5,302 bases of DNA from contig DAOWIX010000106.1 in NCBI GenBank assembly GCA_030640695.1, positions 1 to 5,302 on the forward strand, given 5' to 3'. The position numbers were made by a program, and so were the translations under genes. The stretch comes from Deltaproteobacteria bacterium (GTDB lineage Bacteria > Desulfobacterota > Anaeroferrophillalia > Anaeroferrophillales > Tharpellaceae). The notes beneath the pieces are model-generated. The model searched no databases. It was not told where the DNA came from and worked only from the letters and a program-made list of their open reading frames with translations. Positions 1 through 4,375 of the stretch are shown here, piece by piece. Every line of letters starts with the position of its first letter. Within the stretch, counting starts at the first letter, position 1.

Positions 1-234
1 AATCTTGGTAACCCTTGCGAGTTTACGATGCTGGAACTTGCCGAGATGGTTCTGGAGTTGACCGCTAGCTGTGCCAAAATAAGCTATCTGCCGCTACCCG
101 AGGATGATCCGGTACAGCGTCGTCCGGATATCAGCAAGGCCAAAAATGAGCTTGACTGGACCCCAAAAGTACAGCTTCGAGAGGGTTTGCAGCAAGCCAT
201 CAACTATTTTCGCCAGGTTCTTAAAAACAGTTAG
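1..234 (+). CDS. UDP-glucuronate decarboxylase-type NAD-dependent sugar-nucleotide enzyme, C-terminal fragment
   Basis: Only the last 77 residues are in the window; the frame is open from base 1 and ends at TAG 232-234. The family is the extended short-chain dehydrogenase/reductase group; UDP-glucuronate decarboxylases (UXS type) convert UDP-glucuronate to UDP-xylose in the cytoplasm for surface polysaccharide. The visible signature is NLGNP followed by FTMLELAEMV, then LPEDDPVQRRPDI, then AKNELDWTPKVQLREGL and a closing INYFR helix. The DDPxxRRPDI string with LxWxPxVxLxEGL is typical of UXS proteins; related dTDP-glucose dehydratases and UDP-glucose epimerases share only part of it. The NAD-binding Rossmann motif and catalytic YxxxK lie outside the window, so exact substrate is inferred. 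A heptamer repeat begins at the base after the stop. The upstream context, possibly a polysaccharide cluster, cannot be seen. Confidence 0.85.
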   Translation, partial: NLGNPCEFTMLELAEMVLELTASCAKISYLPLPEDDPVQRRPDISKAKNELDWTPKVQLREGLQQAINYFRQVLKNS

Positions 235-266
235 CAGTCGTCAGTGGTCAGTCGTCAGTGGTCAGT
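235..266 (+). repeat. Heptanucleotide tandem repeat (CAGTCGT/CAGTGGT, about 4.6 units)
   Basis: Starting at the first base after the TAG stop, the sequence reads CAGTCGT, CAGTGGT, CAGTCGT, CAGTGGT, CAGT, that is, two perfect 14-bp units (235-248, 249-262) plus 4 nt. Units differ only at the fifth base of the heptamer. It belongs to the same CAGTNGN family as the longer array at 4312-4372 when that array is read on the minus strand. No function is visible. Confidence 0.9.
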
Positions 267-276
267 AAAAACCACT
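257..276 (+). other. Small hairpin spanning the end of the heptamer repeat
   Basis: AGTGGT (257-262) pairs perfectly with ACCACT (271-276) across an 8-nt loop. The last repeat unit supplies the left arm. The downstream sequence (TCCCATTTTAG) has only a short, interrupted T-run, so as an intrinsic terminator for the upstream gene it would be weak. It is the only terminator-like structure seen between the decarboxylase fragment and alr. Confidence 0.35.
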
Positions 277-316
277 TCCCATTTTAGTTGTAGTTATCTT
301 TATTGCCAGTGAAATT

Positions 317-1462
317 ATGTTTAGTAGACGTCCGACGATAGCTGAGATTGATCTTTCTGCATTGCTGCATAATTATGCCGCTTTGCAGGCCTGTGCCGGG
401 CCAGAAGTGGCGGTGATTCCGGTGGTCAAGGCCGATGCTTACGGGCATGGGGCCGGGCCGGTCGCCGCCGCTCTCTCCGCAGTCGGAGTGCCTGGTTTTG
501 CCGTGGCCACTGTTAATGAAGCTAAAGTCCTTAAAGATTCTGGTATAAAAGATATAATCCTGATCCTGGGAGCTCTTTATGAAGAAGATCTGTCGCTGGT
601 CGCACAAGGTGGGATGGTGCCGGTATTATGGGATTTGGAGAGTGCTCAGCGTCTCTCAGCTTTTGCCCAGCAGGAGAGTCTGACTTTTGATGTTCAGATA
701 AAAATTGATACCGGTATGAGCCGGGCCGGGGTTGTTGCAACCGAAGCCCTTGATTTTATCGCTTTGGTCAAAGAGCTGCCGGGCTTGAATCTGGTTGGTC
801 TACTTTCGCATCTGGCGGTTGCCGATGGCGAGAAAGCTTGGGAGAGACGTTACACGGAGAATCAGGCGCAAACTTTTGCCGCAGTTTGTTCTGGTTCATC
901 TGAAGTTGATTTGCAGTCGTTGGCTATTCATTTAGCCAACAGCGCTGGGCTGGTAAGGTATGATTTTCCTGGTTGCAATCAGGCCCGGGCCGGGATCGCT
1001 CTCTACGGTTCCTATCCTGATGAGGGATTGCGGGATAAAATCGATTTGCGGCCGGTAATGACGGTTAAAAGCGGAATTGTTCTGCTTAAAACTCTGAAAC
1101 CGGGGCAAAGCGTCAGCTATGGTTGCACCTATACGGCCCGCGAAGAGATTACTATTGCTCTGTTGCCGATCGGTTATGCCGATGGTTTAAGGCGCTCTCT
1201 TTCGGGTCGTGGTGAAGTTCTGGTTCGCGGTCGGCGAGCGCCGCTTGCCGGTCGGGTCTGTATGGACTGGACGATGGTTGATGTGACCGATATTGAAAAT
1301 GTTGCAGTCGGTGACGAGGTCGTGATTATGGGATCTCAGGGAGATCAAGAGATCACTGCCGAAGAACTCGCGGCCACGTTGGGAACAATTTCATATGAGA
1401 TTTTTTGTGCCTGGAGCCCCCGTGTCCGGCGTCAATACATCCAATTTTATAATGGTGGCTGA
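317..1462 (+). CDS. alr: Alanine racemase
   Basis: Alr is a cytoplasmic pyridoxal-phosphate enzyme that interconverts L- and D-alanine, supplying D-Ala for peptidoglycan. The 381-residue product has the normal family length and both domains. The N-terminal TIM-barrel opens with RPTIAEIDLSALLHNY and carries the PLP lysine K38 in VVKADAYGHGA. R136 lies in KIDTGMSRAG, and SHLAVAD and HLANSAG follow. The C-terminal beta domain has catalytic Y268 in SVSYGCTY and the substrate-contacting CMDWTMVDVT motif (M316). All recognisable active-site residues are present, so it should be active. ATG 317 is chosen because it leaves only five residues before the conserved start of the barrel and no alternative start lies in frame just upstream; the Shine-Dalgarno match (AGTGAAATT) is weak. 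Its TGA overlaps the next gene's ATG by one base. A biosynthetic (alr) versus catabolic (dadX) role cannot be told apart, but no D-amino-acid dehydrogenase is adjacent. Confidence 0.96.
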   Translation: MFSRRPTIAEIDLSALLHNYAALQACAGPEVAVIPVVKADAYGHGAGPVAAALSAVGVPGFAVATVNEAKVLKDSGIKDIILILGALYEEDLSLVAQGGMVPVLWDLESAQRLSAFAQQESLTFDVQIKIDTGMSRAGVVATEALDFIALVKELPGLNLVGLLSHLAVADGEKAWERRYTENQAQTFAAVCSGSSEVDLQSLAIHLANSAGLVRYDFPGCNQARAGIALYGSYPDEGLRDKIDLRPVMTVKSGIVLLKTLKPGQSVSYGCTYTAREEITIALLPIGYADGLRRSLSGRGEVLVRGRRAPLAGRVCMDWTMVDVTDIENVAVGDEVVIMGSQGDQEITAEELAATLGTISYEIFCAWSPRVRRQYIQFYNGG

Positions 1463-2250
1463 TGGCGCGGGAGAGACGTAAAGGAATTGTCGGCAAGGTT
1501 AAAAGACGTCTGGGTCGAGCCTTGGCCGATTATGCAATGACGGCAGATGGCGACACCCTGTTGGTCGCTCTTTCCGGTGGCAAAGACAGCTTTGCTCTTC
1601 TCCATATTCTGCAAACCCGAAAAAAATGGATTCCCATTACATATCACCTGCGACCGGTTCATGTGATGCTCGGAGAGAGTGAGGATGGGCTCCGGGTTGA
1701 GCGTCTCAAGGTACAGGTTGCCGCTTTGGGATTGCAGCTTGAGCTAATTGAAACCGATATAGCTGATCGCTTAACCAATTATGATCTTCCCGAAAGCCCT
1801 TGTTTTCATTGTGCCCGCTGGAAACGCAAAGCTCTTTTCGATTATGCCAAAAAACATGCGGTCTCCAAAATAGCTTTCGGCCATCATCGCGACGACATTC
1901 TGGAAACCGCCCTCTTAAATCTTTTTTATGGAAGCAGCTTTAGCACCATGCGCCCCCATCAGGAGCTCTTTAGCGGAGGTTTGACACTGATTCGGCCGCT
2001 GGCCTATCTCGATGAGGATGAGGTCATCGCCTATTGTCGTCATCATGGTTTACCGACCGACTCCCTGCCTTGCCCCTTTCAGGAAGCCACCGGTAAAAGA
2101 AAGGCCATGAAAGAGCTGCTCGCCAATTTGCAGAGAGATAATCCCAAAGTCAAAAACAGCCTTTTCCATGCCTTGCACAATGTTCGTGAGGAGTACCTGT
2201 TAGGCTCGTTACCGATAAAATGTCGTCCAAAGGGCCAAAATATTTTTTAA
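1462..2250 (+). CDS. ttcA: TtcA-type PP-loop tRNA-thiolation ATPase
   Basis: TtcA enzymes activate a tRNA cytidine (C32) with ATP and install sulfur using a [4Fe-4S] cluster. The 262-residue product has the PP-loop SGGKDS at 38-43, the CxxC pair C114/C117 within ESPCFHCARWKRKALF, GHHRDDILET at 140-149, LNLFYG, and IRPLAYLDEDEV. A further cysteine, C204 in LPCPFQ, lies where the family places its third cluster ligand. E. coli TtcA is longer (about 311 residues) and has a PCNLC motif at this point; here the second cysteine is replaced by Q207. No flanking zinc fingers are present, unlike the TtuA/Ncs6 branch, so the TtcA-like branch fits better. The start is ATG 1462, overlapping the alr stop (TGATG), with GGTGG at 1454-1458 as a close-set ribosome site, so translation is probably coupled to alr. 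TtcA-family membership is firm; the exact tRNA position modified is inferred. Confidence 0.85.
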   Translation: MARERRKGIVGKVKRRLGRALADYAMTADGDTLLVALSGGKDSFALLHILQTRKKWIPITYHLRPVHVMLGESEDGLRVERLKVQVAALGLQLELIETDIADRLTNYDLPESPCFHCARWKRKALFDYAKKHAVSKIAFGHHRDDILETALLNLFYGSSFSTMRPHQELFSGGLTLIRPLAYLDEDEVIAYCRHHGLPTDSLPCPFQEATGKRKAMKELLANLQRDNPKVKNSLFHALHNVREEYLLGSLPIKCRPKGQNIF

Positions 2251-2290
2251 ACTCCGAAATACGCGAAAAACATAGAATAACCTTTTTCTC

Positions 2291-2306
2291 TGGAATGGTT
2301 TATGCA
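2291..2306 (+). promoter_or_regulatory. Candidate sigma-54 (-24/-12) promoter
   Basis: TGGAATGGTTTATGCA has the invariant GG (2292-2293) and GC (2304-2305) separated by exactly 10 nt, and matches 9 of the 12 specified bases of the TGGCACG-N4-TTGCA consensus. Transcription would begin near 2317, about 65 nt before the ATG of the HDOD gene. No convincing sigma-70 promoter is seen in this spacer. The match is by eye and such matches occur by chance. Confidence 0.4.
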
Positions 2307-2317
2307 GATCCATTCCA
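2291..2317. repeat. Perfect 8-bp inverted repeat (TGGAATGG / CCATTCCA)
   Basis: TGGAATGG (2291-2298) and CCATTCCA (2310-2317) are exact reverse complements separated by 11 nt. It lies in the 130-bp spacer between the ttcA-like gene and the HDOD gene. No T-run follows on the plus strand, which argues against an intrinsic terminator. It overlaps the -24/-12 promoter candidate, so a regulator-binding site or an mRNA hairpin are the alternatives. Confidence 0.6.
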
Positions 2318-2370
2318 CATGATCACCTTTAATGATGTTGTTTACATTTAGTAACAGGGTTGATCGGTAA

Positions 2371-2377
2371 GAGAGAG
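2371..2377 (+). promoter_or_regulatory. Ribosome binding site that decides the HDOD gene start
   Basis: The purine run GAGAGAG sits 3 nt before ATG 2381. A TTG 21 nt earlier in the same frame (2360) has AGGG directly touching it, too close to work as a Shine-Dalgarno, so ATG 2381 is preferred. Confidence 0.5.
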
Positions 2378-2380
2378 AAA

Positions 2381-4117
2381 ATGGTTTTTCCAGCCCACCA
2401 TTCCGGACAGAGTTTGCGTCTACCTTCCCCACCGACGGTGTTGTCACGTCTTTTGACGATGTTGGCTGAAGATCGCAGCTCCGCCGTCGAATTGGCGGAG
2501 GTCATTCTCGAAGACCCGGGTTTGACGGCCAGGATTCTACGGGTGGCCAACTCATCTTTTTACAATTTTAGTAACAAAATTGAAACTGTCAGCCACGCAA
2601 TTGCTCTTTTAGGTTGTCAATCGATTCGCATCCTCTGTGCCAGCGAGTCCTTTCTGGCGATTTTTCCGCAGCGTAAAGGGAGTTTTACCTCCCTGTTTAA
2701 AAATTATTGCCAACATTCGCTGGTTACGGCTCTGTTGGCTAAAATATTGGCTGAAGAGTTGGCCGTTGAGATTGAGGGTGAAAAGGTTTTTATCGCCGGC
2801 CTCCTGCATGATATCGGCAAACCGGTTCTCTGGTACAACTTCCTCGATAGGTCCTCAGTATACCACGACCTAATTTCCCGTGACATCTCTGAAAGAGAGG
2901 CGGAACGTTTAGCGTACGGGGTTGATCATACCGAAGCGGGAGCCTGGGTGGCCGGTGAATGGGGGCTTGATAGTGAATTTGCCAAAACTATGGCTTATCA
3001 TCATGATAGTCAGGCTTGCTGTTCTGGAACGGCAGCTAAGACTCTTTCCGACCACTCTATGGCAGAGTTGATCGGACTTGCCAATATTATCTCCAAATGT
3101 CTCGAATTAAAAGCCGGTAAATTAGTCTTTGGAGATGCCGTTGAACAGATTACCTTATCCAGGCTATCCGGTCTTGATTGGCAGCGGGTTGCTTCTCTAT
3201 TTGTCGAACAGGCCCCTTTGTATGGTCTTGATCAGGTTGCCGAGCAGTTGATTGTAGCTCGGAAAGTTCACTCTCCGCAAGTTTGTAAGCCAGAAAATAT
3301 AGTTGACAATAATAATTCAGAAACTGGCTACGATGAGTTGGTGAAGCGTTCACTCTCCCTGTTTAAAGCCTATAGTTCCTTTTTGGATAATTTCAAATTG
3401 ACTGATGTTTTTGCCGGTATTCTTGAAAATCTTGATAATATTTCCGGTGTTACAAATGTCTATATCATGCTTTACAAGTCGCGGGAACAGAGTCTGACGG
3501 TTAGGAATGCAGTCGGTGAGGGGGCCTCTGTAAGACTCGGTCAGCGGCTTCTTCTTGACGCCTCCGACCTTGAGGATCTGCAAAAACAAGATGATTTGTT
3601 GTGTTCTTTCGATAATCACCGAAAAGGATCTCATGAAAAATCTCTGATCCGTAAACTGGCAACTCTTTTTTTGAGCCCTCGAAATAGCGAGCAGGGAGTT
3701 TTCCTGCCGGTCTATAGTGAACGCCGTCTGATTGGAGCGTTTTGTCTTGGACTTGAGACCCAGGGTGTAGAAGATGAACCTGTTTTTAAGGAGTTGCTTT
3801 TCGGGCATGCTGTTCAGCTGGCATTAGCAGTACGTTTTTACCATCTCTCCCAGAAAATTCAGACTTTAGGTGCTAGCGATACTCCCGCTTCTTCGGCTCT
3901 GGTTCTGGGCCATGCTCTCAAAGCTCCACTTACCATCCTGCGTGAAAATATCTATATGTTAGACCAGGAAGGGCGTAATTCCGGGTTTTCCAGAACCGGG
4001 TATCGACATATCTATGGTCAGAAGATAAAGCGAGCCCTTGAGGAGATAAATGCGGTAATATCCAGATACACAAGCCAGCCCAAAGAGGTCAGGGGAACTG
4101 CAAGCCTTGCTTCATAA
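2381..4117 (+). CDS. HDOD-GAF signalling protein with a C-terminal histidine-kinase-like DHp segment
   Basis: The predicted 578-residue soluble protein has no signal peptide or membrane segment. Residues ~12-215 form an HDOD domain: LPSPPTVLSRLL, EDPGLTARILRVANSSFY, then H112, AGLLHDIGK with H143/D144, DHTEAGAWVAGEWGL with H183, and YHHD with H207/H208. These histidines match the metal-binding positions of HD-type hydrolases, although HDOD domains are generally regarded as signalling or scaffold modules without proven catalysis. Residues ~325-490 resemble a GAF sensor domain (LTDVFAGILENLDNISGV, then VFLPVYSERRLIGAFCLGL). Residues ~505-565 look like a DHp helix pair: GHALKAPLTILRENIYML, with H511 in the position of a kinase H-box, then a second helix ending INAVISRY. 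No HATPase domain follows; the gene stops and the downstream bases in other frames do not encode one. The start could instead be TTG 2360, adding seven residues. The role is probably intracellular signal integration; ligand and partner are unknown. Confidence 0.85.
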   Translation: MVFPAHHSGQSLRLPSPPTVLSRLLTMLAEDRSSAVELAEVILEDPGLTARILRVANSSFYNFSNKIETVSHAIALLGCQSIRILCASESFLAIFPQRKGSFTSLFKNYCQHSLVTALLAKILAEELAVEIEGEKVFIAGLLHDIGKPVLWYNFLDRSSVYHDLISRDISEREAERLAYGVDHTEAGAWVAGEWGLDSEFAKTMAYHHDSQACCSGTAAKTLSDHSMAELIGLANIISKCLELKAGKLVFGDAVEQITLSRLSGLDWQRVASLFVEQAPLYGLDQVAEQLIVARKVHSPQVCKPENIVDNNNSETGYDELVKRSLSLFKAYSSFLDNFKLTDVFAGILENLDNISGVTNVYIMLYKSREQSLTVRNAVGEGASVRLGQRLLLDASDLEDLQKQDDLLCSFDNHRKGSHEKSLIRKLATLFLSPRNSEQGVFLPVYSERRLIGAFCLGLETQGVEDEPVFKELLFGHAVQLALAVRFYHLSQKIQTLGASDTPASSALVLGHALKAPLTILRENIYMLDQEGRNSGFSRTGYRHIYGQKIKRALEEINAVISRYTSQPKEVRGTASLAS

Positions 4118-4154
4118 AAAAATGGTAACTATTCAGCGTAAGTAAAAAAGTGTC

Positions 4155-4168
4155 AAATATTGATATTT
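4155..4168. repeat. Small AT-rich palindrome inside the MITE-like element
   Basis: AAATAT (4155-4160) and ATATTT (4163-4168) are exact reverse complements with a 2-nt centre. It occupies the left asymmetric spacer (34 nt, against 6 nt on the right) between the outer and inner stems of the element. Confidence 0.6.
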
Positions 4169-4171
4169 TTA

Positions 4172-4234
4172 GCAAATTCTGGGGACACAACCTGATTCTC
4201 CGAAGGAAATAGGGATTGTGTACCCTGATTTTGC
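4172..4234. repeat. Inner imperfect 19-bp palindrome of the MITE-like element
   Basis: The arm at 4172-4190 (GCAAATTCTGGGGACACAA) and the reverse complement of 4216-4234 (GCAAAATCAGGGTACACAA) agree at 16 of 19 positions, across a 25-nt loop. With the outer 13-bp repeats it would make a long two-part stem. The 3' side is not followed by a T-run on the plus strand. Confidence 0.75.
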
Positions 4235-4311
4235 GGGTTAGCTGAATAGTTACAAAAAATGATCTTCTAATTATTTTTATGTTTGACATTTCTTCGTCAG
4301 CGAGTCAGTTT

Positions 4312-4372
4312 CACTGCCCACTGCCCACTGCCCACTGCCCACTGCCCACTGCCCACTGCCCACTGCCCACTG
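4312..4372 (-). repeat. Perfect heptanucleotide tandem array (CACTGCC on plus, CAGTGGG on minus, 8.7 copies)
   Basis: Eight identical CACTGCC units run from 4312 to 4367, with 5 nt of a ninth to 4372. On the minus strand the array begins 3 nt after the chemoreceptor's TGA and reads CAGTGGG repeated. The 7-bp period is not a multiple of three and no open frame uses it. Complete identity between units suggests recent expansion by slippage. It shares the CAGT-xG pattern with the shorter repeat at 235-266. Confidence 0.95.
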
Positions 4373-4375
4373 TTT

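Larger units (their letters stand above)
4116..4253 (-). terminator. Possible terminator for the chemoreceptor transcript (MITE stem plus T-run)
   Basis: Read on the minus strand, the closing stem of the MITE-like element ends at 4125 and is followed by CATTTTTTT (4124-4116), a T-run two bases after the stem. Transcripts coming leftwards from the chemoreceptor gene would meet a hairpin followed by U residues. The outer stem is AT-rich and the base-to-base distance is long, so efficiency is uncertain. No equivalent T-run directly follows on the plus strand. Confidence 0.35.
4125..4253. mobile_element. 129-bp MITE-like non-autonomous element with 13-bp terminal inverted repeats
   Basis: GTAACTATTCAGC (4125-4137) is the exact reverse complement of GCTGAATAGTTAC (4241-4253), and both ends abut an 8-bp duplication. 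The element encodes no protein. Ends starting 5'-GTAA together with 8-bp duplications are the pattern known for IS66-family transposons, so mobilisation in trans by an IS66-like transposase is inferred; no transposase is in the window. Inside are a long imperfect palindrome and a small AT-rich palindrome, so a single strand can fold into a branched structure. It lies between two convergent genes, immediately after the HDOD stop codon. Confidence 0.82.
4117..4261. repeat. 8-bp target-site duplication AAAAAATG flanking a MITE-like element
   Basis: AAAAAATG occurs at 4117-4124 and again at 4254-4261, directly touching the outer ends of the 13-bp inverted repeats. The left copy begins with the last A of the HDOD gene's TAA stop. 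Removing one copy plus the element joins TCATAAAAAAATG to ATCTTC and leaves the stop codon intact. Part of the match is an A-run, but the TG at the end and the exact abutment support a true duplication. Confidence 0.85.

Noticed and set aside
284..607. 107-residue minus-strand frame over the start of alr
   Set aside because: It is antisense to conserved alanine racemase sequence; its composition looks like a shadow frame.
2291..2317. Rho-independent terminator for the alr-ttcA pair
   Set aside because: The stem is perfect, but no T-run follows on the plus strand.
2360..2380. TTG start seven codons upstream of the HDOD gene ATG
   Set aside because: The nearest purine motif touches the TTG, whereas ATG 2381 has a usable GAGAGAG; kept only as an alternative.
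3350..3808. 152-residue open frame on the minus strand inside the HDOD-GAF gene
   Set aside because: It lies entirely antisense to a well-supported coding region and its translation shows no domain or family resemblance.
4283..4288. TTGACA resembling a -35 box
   Set aside because: No -10 element lies 16-18 nt downstream, and it would transcribe antisense into the chemoreceptor gene.
4312..4372. CRISPR array
   Set aside because: The units are contiguous 7-mers with no spacers.
4118..4375. A frameshifted remnant of an ATPase domain for the HDOD-GAF-DHp protein
   Set aside because: The region is AT-rich, is filled by the MITE-like element and the heptamer array, and shows no N, G1 or G2 box motif in any frame.
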